DNA of 64,000 bases from positions 12,407,929 to 12,471,928 of the forward strand of contig CM068541.1 in the NCBI GenBank assembly GCA_035048495.1. The letters run 5' to 3'. How positions within the stretch are numbered: the first letter of the stretch is position 1; every line of letters starts with the position of its first letter. This document shows, one piece after another, positions 9,705 to 21,139 of the stretch. A model generated the notes under the pieces. It was not told where the DNA came from and did no database searches. It saw nothing but the letters and a program-made list of their open reading frames with translations. A program made the translations under genes and the position numbers. The DNA comes from Euptelea pleiosperma (taxonomy: Eukaryota; Streptophyta; Magnoliopsida; Ranunculales; Eupteleaceae).

Positions 9705-10313
9705 CAATTGTTAACTGAACTCAAATTCGGGTCCACTTCAATCGTCCCTGGTTATGTCCCTGGTTATGGAACATAGGTTTCTTTGGTGCGACTATGATTA
9801 GTCCCTTTTCTGCCAAAAAGACTTGATACTCCCTCGGAGTAGAACAAGGTTCAAGTTGGTATACTGTGTGCTTCGTGCAAGTAAATATGTATTTTTGCCT
9901 TTTATTCAACTAATCAAGTTATTTAAATGAAATTATTCAAAATAAATGACGTATTAAGCACGCTCGGTATGGAACCGAACTTTTTATTTTTATTTTTTGA
10001 AACCGTGGGTATCCAGGCCTCTTAGAGCACCCGACTAGTCCCCCCGGGCATGATAGTCACCCCTTCCACACATGCTGGAGTGTACTGCAACCGAACTTTG
10101 ATATTCTTATTCTAATTATTTTGAATAATTTCATTTATACCAACTTGAACCTCGTTCTACTACGAGGGAGTATCAAGTCTATTTGGCAGAAAAGGGACTA
10201 ATCATAGTCACACCAAAGAAACCTTTGGTCTACAACCAGGGACGATTGAAGTGGACCCGAATTTGAGTTCAACTAACGACTGGGATTCAGGTACCCAGAT
10301 TCGGGGCGTGACA
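9705..10313 (-). mobile_element. LTR fragments in head-to-head hairpin
   Basis: 9713-9865 and 10137-10280 are inverted copies (shared words gaactcaaattcgggtccac, gactatgattagtccctttt and gaacaaggttcaagttggta). The inner arms continue at 9926-9946 and 10115-10136. The right edge, read on the minus strand, begins TGTCACGCCCCGAATC at 10313, a start common to plant Ty3/gypsy LTRs. I therefore read this as an LTR piece facing an inverted partial duplicate of itself, about 570 bp in all. Confidence 0.55.
9984..10088 (-). mobile_element. SINE-like retroposon in the hairpin loop
   Basis: A 105-bp insert is flanked by an exact 11-bp duplication AACCGAACTTT (9973-9983 and 10089-10099). Read on the minus strand it ends in an A-rich tail (tttcaaaaaataaaaataaa), as expected for target-primed retroposition. 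The body (ggataccc, gcccggggggac) could be a 5'-truncated SINE. No complete pol III A/B boxes are present. Confidence 0.65.
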
Positions 10314-10960
10314 ATACTGCCAATGATGCCTTCCGATCAGAAAATTAAACATCCAAAACTCAGTAACGTGAACCAAATACAAATCATGCTCTGATTCAAG
10401 AGAAGATTGAAACTGGATCACTTTTTTGGAAAAAAAAGGGGAAAGGGGGCATCAAGTAACCAAAAAAATCAATAAAAACGTTACAGTATCTTCAATCCTC
10501 AACCAAACACCCAGAAAACTTATAGCTAGAAATGATCCACACACTTGGGCAAATCCCTCCAACAATCAAAAAGCACAAAACCTGAATTTCTCATGGGATT
10601 CTTTGAGGGCTTAGGAAAACAAAAGCCTCCAAAAGAATTATAAAATAACTATAAGTCTTTGATCTCTAAAACCCCATTAGATATTTGATTGAAATCTCAA
10701 CTCGAACGGATTTAATGACAACATATAGATGACGTAAAAAATGTACGGTACGATGATCATATGAAGAGACTTGGACTTCCTCTTGCTTGATCCGATGACT
10801 CTGTCGAATCCAAACCTACAAAAACTTGGCTCTCGTACCATGATATCTTTGGTATAAAAATCTCTCGACAGAGAGTTCAATCTTCCATTGACAAAATTAA
10901 CCATCTTTAACATGAAGCATTAAACTATTTTATAACCAAAAAGTATAATCAATTCAACAT
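10314..10960. other. Nothing recognised
   Basis: No coding, RNA or repeat signal could be supported in this interval. Small ORFs at 10426-10614 and 10677-10913 show no known motif. Confidence 0.4.
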
Positions 10961-10965
10961 GGATA

Positions 10966-11207
10966 TAGTGGAATCCCATGTGAATCAGCAAGGACCACCT
11001 TGCAATGCTAAATACTCCTGGGTGACCGATAGCAAAGTAGTACCGTGAGGGAAGGGTGAAATAGAACATGAAACCGTAAGCTCCCAAGCAGTGGGAGGAG
11101 ACCGGGGCTATGACCGCGTACCTGTTGAAGAATGAGCCGGCGACTCATAGGCAGTGGCTTGGTTAAGGGAACCCACCAGAGCCATAGCGAAAGCGAGTCT
11201 TCATATG
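10966..11207 (+). pseudogene. Nuclear fossil of chloroplast 23S rRNA (NUPT)
   Basis: This segment reads as plastid 23S rRNA: gtgaatcagcaaggaccacc, actcctgggtgaccgatag, gtagtaccgtgagggaaggg, tgaagaatgagccggcgact and ccatagcgaaagcgagtc, all in plastid order. Compared with the plastid gene as I recall it, a short piece is missing after the 'gggaagggtga' motif, and several CG sites read CA or TG (for example gatagcAaag, cccaccAgagccAtag). That fits methylated-C decay in the nucleus. It is only about 240 bp and not functional. The sequence on both sides is not plastid rDNA. Confidence 0.85.
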
Positions 11208-13030
11208 GCACCTAATTGACCATCCTTTTTGAGCCCGATAATAATTAGGTCCAATCTGAGTACCTTGATATGCCAGTTTTCTATTCATTACCTGGACTCG
11301 ATGTTTTATGGTTCCATCTTTCATACGTGGATAATAATCGGGTCTGGGTTTGTTGGTAACCAAACGAAATTCAATCCATTGACACACTTTGCAGCATGTT
11401 GAGACATCAGATGATAACATGGTCAACCATCCGATCTTCCAGGTTTATTTCCAAAATGGGAACTCCCAAGTTTTTTGAGGGAGTTCACCAGCGCTGCTTA
11501 GGCGAATCCGACCCAGGAAGTGACCCATCAATTTCATAGTCTACATTTTATACACTGATTATGTGAGGCAGATGGATGAGTTATTCGTGATTATGGAGTG
11601 GAATAAACGGAAAATCGGGACCCATGGTTTACAGCTCTCTGTGACAATTATGTTTAAATAGAATGAATATGGCAACCCCCCATTAAATTAAACTCCCCTG
11701 ACAGAAATGTGATTTATGATACTCAATGTCGAGAAAATTTAGCGGTAAGGGGATGTTTATACCAACATTATAACCTGTATTTCAACATTATGACATACGT
11801 TAAAAACCTGCATAACTCCTGTTGCATAACACCTGCATAATCCAACTTTATGACCTATATAAAACCTGTCATAACAACGGCACAATCTAGCATTGTGGCC
11901 CATAAAAAAAAGAACTCTTATTACAGTTATGATCTGAACCAGCCCATCAGTGGCTCCATCCACGGCTAAGCATGCCTCTAACGCCTCTCTCAATCCCTAT
12001 CAATTCACTTCCATTTCTGTTGAAGGGTGGCCCGGTCAACCTTCTCCATCCATCCCGAGGCAGCATTAAAAGCATTCCATTCCTTTCCCTGAGTAAGTGA
12101 TAGGCACCAATCTATGTTACTTGATAAGTTTGCAGATTCTCAATGCCTGGGAAATGGATCTTGTCTGAGTCGATAACACCTGCACAATCCATTAACATCC
12201 AGAAGTGCGTGTTGACCTGTATAAAAATCTGAAATATAACACTAACAGCTTGAAGATATACATTATACAATCAGAAAGTATAATATCTTAAGCGTCTATT
12301 AGAAACATCCATTCAAAATCACCCCATTACCATAATGCATCCATTAGCAAGTTCCCCAAAACCAAATGAATAAAGGTTCATCCATTAGCAAGTTCATGTA
12401 AACCATCTGAATAAAGATTCAACATCCAGCACTTGAGAATGACAACCTTTGTGCAGACAAATAACGACCTGAATTACTGTGTGATACAACATGACTGCTC
12501 AAAACAGTAGAACTATAGGAACACATACACAAGTGTATTGTAATGTGAGATCCTCAAAACAGCAGAAGAAGCTATAGGATGGCCTAACCGCTGCTTGCCC
12601 GCCAAGAGGTGATTCCACTTCTGACAATGCTAGCCTGCATACAGAAAACAAATAATTTAGTTAGTTTCACAATCTCTCAAAAGTGTCACTTTGAGCAACA
12701 AAGGTACATTCATGGTTAATCATATGTTGCTATATAAATGTCGTGTTTATTAGCTGAGCATCTTATGGTTTATACAATATAATGACTCTTTAATCATGGA
12801 TCACTATATAAACGTCATGCTTAATACTGAAACCTTAATATCATGTATATAGGACTAGAATATGACAAAAAAAGATTCATGTAAAAAACAAAAATCAAAC
12901 TCGAATGTTCATCTCTATGATAACCTTCACAAGTAAGCTAACGTGCAGAACCATGTTTGGAAAATCAAGTCAAAAATTACAAAAACGAACATAAACATGA
13001 TCCAATGAATTTGCAAAAAGTTCGATTTCG
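11208..13030. other. No gene recognised; short local duplications
   Basis: The ORF at 11163-11426 on the minus strand overlaps the plastid fragment and has no motif. A 30-40-bp direct repeat (ccattagcaagttc ... gaataaag) lies at 12345-12420, and imperfect short repeats of cataa/cctgcataa lie at 11765-11880. Nothing else is supported. Confidence 0.4.
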
Positions 13031-13039
13031 ATGGCTCAG

Positions 13040-13960
13040 TTAAGAAATGAAAAACTCACAATGCGATGATGATGGTTCAGATGCTGATGGTTCTGGAAAG
13101 TTTACTCTACGTGCAAGACCATGGGGTACAGGCTGCGCTAATTCTCTCTGTGTAGAAGCTTGCTGAGACAAAAAAACAAAAAATCCCTGCAGAATTGTAA
13201 TCATTATATATTGTTTTCTTTCTATTTAACCCGCTTGACACGAAAACAATGGTAAATGCTTGCCTGATTGGACAGGGTGCTATCAGTAACATGATGTAAT
13301 ATCGGATGTTCAACAGGCCTAACTAATCCCTACACAGTTGTTAAAGTTTGTTAGCCAACTTATTCAAACTTGACAACTGAAACCGCAATATATAATTAGT
13401 GTAAAACAATAACAGACCCGGGTGCAATCAAATGGGTGATTGTATGACATGATCGACGTGCTTGAAGGTCCATCTTGTCCAGAAGGAAGAAGTGGCATGC
13501 TCAAAGGTCCAGAAGGCGTTTCTATCCCTCGAACAGAAACCGCACTAGCCTCCGCTCCGATCCCTGCATAAGATATCATTTCTATTAAAAAAACAGCATA
13601 ATACAATGGTTACAATTAAAAATAATTAAATACATTTCATTACTAACCGGTTACTTCTGCATGTTGTGATTGAGTTTTTCTCCTTTTTCTTGCCTCCTCG
13701 AACACACCCTCAATTCTACCGCTGGGTTGACCCTTAGCGGTCTTATGTGAGGGATCCTGCACCACTATATTTGCACTTGAATGGTTTGCAGTGTTCTCTT
13801 GACCTGGGTCATCATGATTGACAGAATTAATATCTTTTGAAGCTCCAACCTGAACAAGGTGAGCCATCAAATAAGAATCTAATTTTTCTACCACCCGCAT
13901 TAATTCACACTTAGCTATTGAAGCTAATTCCTTAGTTCTAGCAACCTTCGTTGCTAGGGT
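13040..13960 (-). pseudogene. 3' exons of a FAR1-like (FRS/MULE) gene
   Basis: Three candidate exons read right to left. About 13660-13960 encodes a helical segment, then KTAKGQPSGRIEGVFEEARKR; the K-x-KGRP-S-R ... basic stretch is typical of FAR1/FRS C termini. About 13395-13565 follows a tatgcag acceptor and encodes GIGAEASAVSVRG onward. About 13040-13170 follows ttgtctcag and encodes QASTQRELAQPVPHGLARR. No FAR1 or MULE catalytic domain lies upstream; an LTR element begins at 14140 instead. This is probably a stranded 3' end of a FAR1-related gene or MULE. Exon edges are approximate. Confidence 0.5.
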
Positions 13961-14399
13961 TAGGGGGCCTTCGGGCTATGAGGGAGAACTCACCATATCG
14001 CACAGTCTAAGGGGGGTTTAAATCAACTTTTATTGATTCTCGGTTTTTGCATCTATGGTCCATCTTTTCAAATAGTACTGTGATTGTAGATCAGCCATGT
14101 TTAAACTCCGAAATAACTTTAGTTCATGTGCACAGTTTTTGATGCATGAGCATTCTACTATGATAGTTTGCCACTACACCAAATCAATGCACATCTAAGC
14201 AAGTGGACCCCACGAGGATTTACTTTAGTTTAATTAGGATTTTACGATTAAAGTTAGATTTTGTTTCCAATTAGGATGTTTGAGATTGATTACAGTAGTA
14301 GAATTGTAGTAGGTGTTTCTTATTTTTAGTTTGATTAGAATTAGAAAAATTCAATTAGAGAGTCTTATAAATAGTGATGTAACCTTTGATTTTAATAAT

Positions 14400-14706
14400 T
14401 GTTAGTTATTATTGTTAATGTAATTAAGGTACTGGCCGAAGGCCATTAGGGGGTCGCATGCCAAAGGCCACAGGAGGTTCGAGGGTCGGGCCCCCCGAAA
14501 TGAACAAAGTTCCTCCCCAGCCCTTGGGCCAGACCGCCATACAACGTCCCTACGTTTCTTAGGGGTATTTCGATATTTTTGTTCTTACAGTTTTCTGTTA
14601 TATATATTAGGGGACGTATAGAGATAAGGTTATGTTGCTCTGTACGATTCCCTCTTTATCCCCAATTCTTCTCTCTCATGCTCCTTGAAACCCTAATTAA
14701 CTAACA
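14400..14706 (+). mobile_element. Solo copia-type LTR inside the older LTR
   Basis: 307 bp beginning TGTTAGTTATT and ending TAACTAACA, the usual Ty1/copia ends, with a TATA-like ttatatatatta near 14599. The target duplication is ATAAT / ATTAT (one mismatch). The empty site is visible in the sister LTRs at 1490 and 15888 (taataat-atacaag). No internal region is left, so this is a solo LTR from recombination. Confidence 0.8.
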
Positions 14707-14782
14707 ATTATGATACAAGAAATAGAAGAAGAAAAAAACTCCTTTTGAGAAATCTCTCCCATGGTGTTGAATCCAAGCTACC

Positions 14783-14998
14783 TAATGCAAGACATCTAAC
14801 CAATACTCCCAAAAAGTCAAAAACCGCGACTGATGGGGATGTGAAATTAAATCCCTTTACCTCATAGCGCCCAGATCCAGGCTCTCGGTCGAACCCTCCT
14901 CGTGGGCCCATTTCGCATAGGCCACCCCACCCCGAGTGTGCCCATGCAGGCCGCCACTTGAGCCCGATGTGAAAATGCCCTTGCATTACTACCTTGGT
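14783..14998 (-). mobile_element. Small solo LTR (~205-216 bp family)
   Basis: Inverted relative to the copy at 39622-39827 and parallel to the one at 60531-60737. Read on the minus strand it starts TAATGCAAGGGCATTTTCAC, and the other end reads ...AGATGTCTTGCATTA. It is flanked by an exact 5-bp duplication CTACC (14778-14782 and 14999-15003), and the empty site is seen in the sister LTRs. Confidence 0.8.
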
Positions 14999-15262
14999 GT
15001 GAAGCCAAGAATTCTATCCGATCGCAGAACGGTCTCCCGTCCTGCATCAAATTTGGTATCAGAACCGAAAAATCCTACCATCTTCTCCATTCTTTTCTTC
15101 CCTCTTGATCTCTTCTTCTATCTTTTATTTATTTTATCTATTCACAAGTACCACAAGAAGTGTGGCACAACAACTAGATAAAAAACTCTTTTGAGGAAAA
15201 AAGAAAAAGAAAAAAGGTGACCTAAACCTTTGGGGTTTTAGTATGGATTAATAAGTCGCAAG

Positions 15263-15290
15263 AGTACTTATCAAAAAAAAAAAAAAAAAA
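15263..15290 (+). mobile_element. Ultra-short poly-A retroposon
   Basis: Only agtacttatc plus an A run of about 18 lies between two copies of AGTCGCAAG (15254-15262 and about 15290-15298). This looks like an extreme 5'-truncated LINE insertion. A similar one lies in the opposite direction at 23812-23826. Confidence 0.65.
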
Positions 15291-16035
15291 GTCGCAAGCG
15301 TGAGGAAAAAATGCTTCAACAATATGATGACCCAATAAAAAAGAAGTACAAATCCAAGATTATTTGGAAGAGTGAGAAATTCGTTTTCGTTTTAGGAGTG
15401 ATTTTCAAAAGAATTTGCATGGTGGATGCCTTGCAAGGAAGAGCCGAATCTTCCGTCGAAGATCAAAAACTACTCCAAGTATTTCAAAGATGACGATTGA
15501 TGGAAGACCTTGTGTTACTGCTCCTGTAGAAAGGGGTTTGGTGCTGAAACCAAGGGAGAAGTCCTAATTATCTAAAGGCCCAGGTCAAGTCGTGTGCGTC
15601 AAAATTCGAGGTCAGATTATTTTCAACCAGGAGGATTTGATACAGGAGCATTCTACTATGATAGCCCGTCGCTACACTGAATCAGTGCACATCCAAGCAA
15701 GTGGACCCCACGAGGATTTATTTTAGTTTAATTAGGATTTTACAATTAAAGTTAGATTTTGTTTCCAATTACGATTTTTGAGATTGATTACAGTAGTAGA
15801 ATTGTAGGAGTTTCTTATTTTGGTTTGATTAGAATTAGGAAAGTTCAATTAGAGTTATAAATAGTGATGTAACCTTTGATTTTAATAATCATACAAGAAA
15901 TAGAAAAAAAAAAACTCCTTTTGAGAAATCTTTCTCGTGGTGCTAAATCCACTATATCTTGGTTCGAATCCAAGCTAGCTTAGTGCGAAGCCAAGAATTC
16001 TATCCCATAATAGAACGGTCTCCTGTCTTGCATCG

Positions 16036-17237
16036 TGTCAAAGCATACAACATTACCAAAAAAGCAATAGTACATCCTTGACCCAGCATCACACCATAAA
16101 AAATTAGTTATTTGGTTGTCATTGTTCACTTGTATCAAAAATCCAAAAGAAGTCGTGCATCTCCTCTTTTCAAAAATTCGGTATGCCTTCTCTGCAAAAA
16201 ACTACCACAATCCGATTGTATGAAATTTTGGTTTTGAGACCCTCTAGCTTCTATGCGCATAGATGACAAAATTTCATTAGATCGCATTCCTGTCGAGTGA
16301 GTATTGTTAATCAAACCAACCTAGGGTTTAATATTTCGATGTGACCTCAATAGATGCTCTCTAGATAAAGGTACAAACTCGTGGTTGTGTTGTTCTTCAA
16401 ACTCCACCATGATATACTTTCCATCCTTTTCTAATTGGATAACCATCCGTGCATTGCATCTTGTTCGTCCCGATGCTCTTTTTTATTGGACTTCCTCTTG
16501 AATGCTTCTTGAAACCTTCACAAGAACAACAAAACAAATTTTTACGAACTATTCCATCTCGTTTACTTTTAACTTTCCATTGGTTCCGTACAATAAACCT
16601 AGCATATGAATTGTAAAATTAAAATCCTTCATATTCTGTATTGAAGGCCATGCCAAGCATTTATACTTTATCTCCAACATCATATATAAATTATTGCTCT
16701 TTACACTCTTTGGAATATCCCTTTACAATTCATATCCTTCATCTTCTGTATTAAAGGCCTGAAGGTCATGCCAAGCATTTATACTTTATCCCAGCGTCAG
16801 CTAAATTACTGCTCTTTACACTCGTTGGAATATCCCTCCCCATTTCTTTAAGCATTTTTTACTCGATATCCAAATCTTCTTCCTCAGATATTTTCTCTAT
16901 TGTAACTTCATCATGTAGATTTTCTTTATTTTGTATGTCCATCTTGTAATGCAACTGAAATAGGGGTTTCACCAACCCAAAAATTGATCTGTAAAAGAGT
17001 TAACATTCTAAAGATTGATCCGAGAAGTTTAAATAAGAACGACATAGTAATAAAAATATAAATAGAAGATTTATCAACATGAGTGTCCAACATGTTTAAA
17101 TACGACGGAAATACCAATTGCTTGACTATCATGCATTGAACATGAACACAAGCAAGAAACCGAGCATAATCCTACTTGGCTGTGAATAACATTCATGTAA
17201 TGATCATGTGTTCAAAACAAGAATAGAAAGAACAGAA
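16036..17237. other. Non-coding part of duplicated block B
   Basis: Matches 1628-2780. It contains an internal local duplication: 'attctgtattgaaggccatgccaagcatttatactttatc' at 16630 recurs at 16745-16790 in B only. No gene is supported. Confidence 0.55.
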
Positions 17238-19669
17238 GCATATGACTCCCTTAATTGGGAGTTTTTTATGGATGTGCTTTCTAGGTTTGGGTTTATTGAT
17301 TTAATAACACTTAGTGCAACTGGGTGTCTGAAGTTATTAGATTTGCTCGCAAATCCATCCTGATCAATGGTGGGCCTTGTGGTTTCTTTGGGGTTAGCCG
17401 TGGTTTACGTCAAGGGGATCCTCTATCACCTTTGCTTTTTTGCTTTTGTTGAAGATGCTCTCGGTGGAAGTCTCGCTAGGCTTCATGAGCAAAGGTTGGT
17501 GAAGCCCGTGGTTAAATTCAAGAGAAGCTCTAGGCTCTCTCATCTTATGTTCGCCGATATTTTCATCTTTGCGAATGGCAATAGGAAAGGCCTTGCTATG
17601 ATTGGGAATTTGTTGGAGCACTGTCAAGAGGCTGCAGGGCAACATATTAACAAATCCAAGAGTAAGATATTCCTTAGAGGGATGGACACGTCCAGCAAGA
17701 GGAGCATTGAAACTCTGTTGGGGATTAAAGAAGGATCACTTCCTAAGATGTACTTGGGGATTCCCCTAATTCAAGGTAAGGTGACCAAATCGCTGATTAG
17801 ACATCTTGTGGATAAAATTCGAAGGAGGGCTACAGTGTGGGTTGGGAAGATGCTTTCTTTCCAGGGCCGTGATGTGCTAGCCTCTCCTATCCTCAATAGC
17901 ATCCCTATGTTTAACATGGCTATCTATAAGTGGCCAAAAGGGGTGGTTCAAGAGTGTGAACAAATCATTTGAAATTTTGTTTGGTCTTGGGATCCTAATA
18001 AGAGCAAAGTGGCTACCGTGGCTTGGGGCAAGGTTTGCAAACCTCGGGAGGGGGGTGGATTAGGGTTGAAAAGGTTGTCCAATATCAATCTAGCCCTTCT
18101 CATGAAACTTGCTTGGAGAATGATGGAGGCGAATGACGATTGGGTTATTTTCATGCGGAATAAGTTTATCAACCGTTAAGGTGATCTAATTGTGTATCAT
18201 AAGAGATCCTTTATCTGGGCTGCGGGCAATATTAGAGGTGAAAAAGCAGATGGGCTAGATTGTGGGCAATGGCACCTCGATTGACTTGTGGCATGAGCCG
18301 TGGGCTAGTAGCTATGCTGTTAAGGATGTCTTGCAAGGGTAATAATAGTTTATGGAGATGCATCACAGCCAAGGTTGTTGATATTCTAGACAGTAATAGG
18401 TGGTCTATACATCCTGCAGTTAGAGAGGTTTTTGATAGTGCCGGCCTTGATCCAGATCAGGCTCAGAAAGGCGCCACTAATCAGCACATTTGGAAACTGA
18501 TGGTGAATGGGATGTTCACTATCAAGTCAGCTCTTGAAGCTGTCCGTAGAAGGAACCCCAAGATAGCTTGGGCTCAACGCATCTGGCACAAGAATATCCA
18601 CCCACGTAGGTCTGCTACTGCGTGAAATTTTGTGGGTGGCTTATTGCCACTGATGGCAAGATGAGGAAGAGACGAGTCTCTTTGGCTTGTAGAATAGCAT
18701 GTGCAAGTCTGCGGAGGAAACTAGTAACCATATATTCTTGGAATGTGCTTTTGGCTGCAAAGTATGAACTCCTTTCTTGGATTTGTTTAGTGTTAGTGGG
18801 GTCTATTAACTGGGAATGCTTAGTTTCCATTTGTTGGGGTAAGGCTTCTATTATTATAGACATTTGGGATGCCTCTGTGGTCTCTAGCTTGGTGGCCATT
18901 TGAAATGCACGGAATTGAGCTATTTTTTATGAGAAGCAGCCGGATTTCATTTTGGTCCAGAATGGAATTCTTGAAGATGTTAGATAGGCAGATAGCCTCT
19001 TTTAGCTGGTTAGGAATGGGCCCAACTATTGGTAAAGCTCCCATGATTAGGGAATGCAGACGGATCCCTCCAAGGGGGGTTATTAAATTGAGTTGTGATG
19101 GTGCCACTAGGGGAAATCCAAGGATAAGTGGACTTGGTGTTGGTAGAGGGTGTGGGTGTGGCCTCTACTTATATGGTTGAATGCTTGGTGGTTGTGAGGG
19201 GTGCTTCAGTTGCTCTGGAATAAGGTTGAAGATCCATTTGGATTGAGCTTGATTCCTTTGGGTCTGTGAGGGCTTTCAACTCGAGGAAAGTTCTTTGGAA
19301 GGTTAGACCCACTTGGGACCGTGTTTCTCATTTGTTGGACCTTAGGTTGATCTCCTCCACTTGGCGGGAGGTCAACTTTGGGGCTGATCAGTGCGCTAGG
19401 AAAGGAATTGGACTTAGTTGTGGGTCATCTTCCTGGTGGGACCAAAGAACGTCGTTTTTGTCAACTGTGAAGGACCCTCATAGATTGTATTTTAGAGTTG
19501 ATAGTCCTTGATGGAGATCTGTGATGAGTTGTGCACAAGATTGATGACGGAGGGGGTGCCAACCTTGTTGGGATGTCCTTATTCATTGTGATGCGGTTCC
19601 TCACCCTTGTTGTTCTTGTATCTTTTTTTCCTTTCTTTGCAATAAATTACAATCTTAGCAAAAAAAAGA
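17238..19669 (+). pseudogene. 5'-truncated L1-type LINE, ORF2 remnant
   Basis: The element starts inside the reverse transcriptase, with a frame reading AYDSLNWEFF, then (frame shifted) [12 protein letters not shown] near 17405. The longest open part, 17367-17972, reads through LMFADIFIFANGN, with the catalytic ADD replaced by ADI, to KMYLGIPL and the thumb region. After several stops, 19080-19500 encodes the RNase H domain start (KLSCDGATRGNP). The 3' end is aataaattacaatcttagc plus an A run at 19662-19669. Block A shows the site without the LINE at about 2760-2795, with a ~28-bp loss at the junction in B. It is dead because of multiple stops and frameshifts. Confidence 0.88.
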
Positions 19670-20684
19670 CAAGAAGACCTAGAAATCCATACTTGTCAAA
19701 CTATCGATGACCATCAACAGTCTAGACTTATAGATGATCGGCACTACAAGTGATGGTATCACTTAGTTTTAACTCGAATGCCCCTATTGACTAACCCTAA
19801 CTAAATGAAAACAAGCATGGACAGTACCAATGCTCCTACATAATAAGCCCATTAGTCTGTGATTTACCTAAATTAGAAAGGAAGGACGGAGATTTAAAAG
19901 AGCGTTGATGATGCCATATTTCAATGCAAGCCATGATATTTAAGCCTTCCAAAGGTTTGCATATTATTTATAGCGGTCGGTATCTAGCAACTCAAAGAAA
20001 CGACACAAATTCTCACCCAAACGCCTAGTCGTGGATTTTTTGAAATTCGAAGGCGATGAATAAAGATGACATGGCAGCACTTTACTCAAATAAGACAAGC
20101 TTCTCACTGCTTTAGCCATGCCGATCGAAAAGAGTCCGTCGTTTGAAGAAAAAAAATTGACCAACTGGCGCTTCATTAAATGGGGGTGACACATGTCAAA
20201 CATCTACAACTCCATTTGCACATCTTCCTTGCAGCATGCAACCTCTTCCTTGCCTGTATGTATCTTCCTTCCTCACTTTTTTTCCTTTTCTCTTGAGCAA
20301 AACGTCTGCAACACCAGAGCCCTATAACCATTGCAACCCATCATCTTCTTCACCGCGGCGGAAAATCAAACGGCATAGGTTCATCTCTCTCCCTCTAATA
20401 CTTCTTCACTGCTTAACTATGGTCCAAGCCCTAGAACCCAATGTGGTTATTGCCTGCCAAAGCTCTGCAATCCCATATCCCAACCAAAAGCAAAGAATAC
20501 CCTCTCCTCTCGTTGATTTAACCATCTCCTCCGAGTAAAACTTTGCAAACCGTCAGTGCCATGTCAAGCGCGTCGTTCTCGCAGTCAAACTGCTGGCAAG
20601 CTCATCTCTTTTTACTCTTCAAATTCCTCTTCTCTCTTCTGAAGGTTTTTTTTTCCAGAAAATCATTGATTAATATAGATGTTT
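19670..20684. other. Block B sequence, partly without counterpart in A
   Basis: 19670-20146 matches 2795-3276. About 20147-20680 is absent from block A. It has a 100-codon plus-strand ORF (20236-20538) rich in S, P and L with no motif I recognise. It could be a gene fragment carried by the transposon or lost from A. No further evidence. Confidence 0.4.
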
Positions 20685-21135
20685 AGCCCATCCCTAGGTG
20701 GATTTACAGGCCAAAAATTAGCTTGATTTGTAATTTTTAACCGTTGATTTGGATGGTTTTTTCAATGTGTTTATTTTAACCATGACCTGGGTGGACCTAC
20801 AGGCAAAATATCAGCATGATTAGTGATTTCTAACCGTTGATCTATAGTTTTGTCATGTTTTATTTTTAACCATTGACCTAGGTGGACGTACAGGCCATAA
20901 ATCAGTTTGATTTGTGAATTCTAACCATTGATTTGTAGTTTTTGTGTTTATTTTTAGCCATTAACCTCTATAAACCTACAAGCAAAAAATCAGCATGATT
21001 ACTTATTTAACCCGTTCATTCGGAGGGTTTTTTCAAGTGTTTTTCTAACCATGTAATTCAAGCATTATTTGGGTTATTAAGATCTAAAGGGTAGAAATTA
21101 GTAATCACATTGATTTTTGGTATGTAGGACCACCT
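20685..21135. repeat. ~91-bp tandem repeat, block B
   Basis: Four to five diverged units (g-cctaggtggacctacagg ... ctaaccgttgat), matching 3277-3520. It lies directly upstream of the GRF ORF. Confidence 0.6.
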
Positions 21136-21139
21136 AGGG

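Larger units (their letters stand above)
14140..16035 (+). mobile_element. Non-autonomous LTR retrotransposon with both LTRs
   Basis: The 5' LTR is 14140-15049 (TGATGCATGAGCATTC ... GTCCTGCATCA), enlarged by two later insertions. It is followed by a tRNA-Met type primer site, TGGTATCAGAACC, at 15054-15066. The 3' LTR is 15638-16035, preceded by the purine-rich aaccaggaggatt. The internal region is under 600 bp and carries one short frame (15311-15493, words YDDP, KSKIIWKS, CMVDALQG) but no gag, protease or polymerase, so it depended on another element. The internal segment and 3' LTR are shared with block A (872-1627). A further pair of LTRs of this family lies at 39100-41397. Confidence 0.8.

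Noticed and set aside
10966..11207. Functional rRNA gene
   Set aside because: Only about 240 bp of plastid 23S rRNA, with a deletion and several substitutions; it is an integrated fossil.
17948..19180. Several 60-120-codon ORFs on both strands
   Set aside because: They are fragments or antisense shadows of the LINE at 17238-19669.
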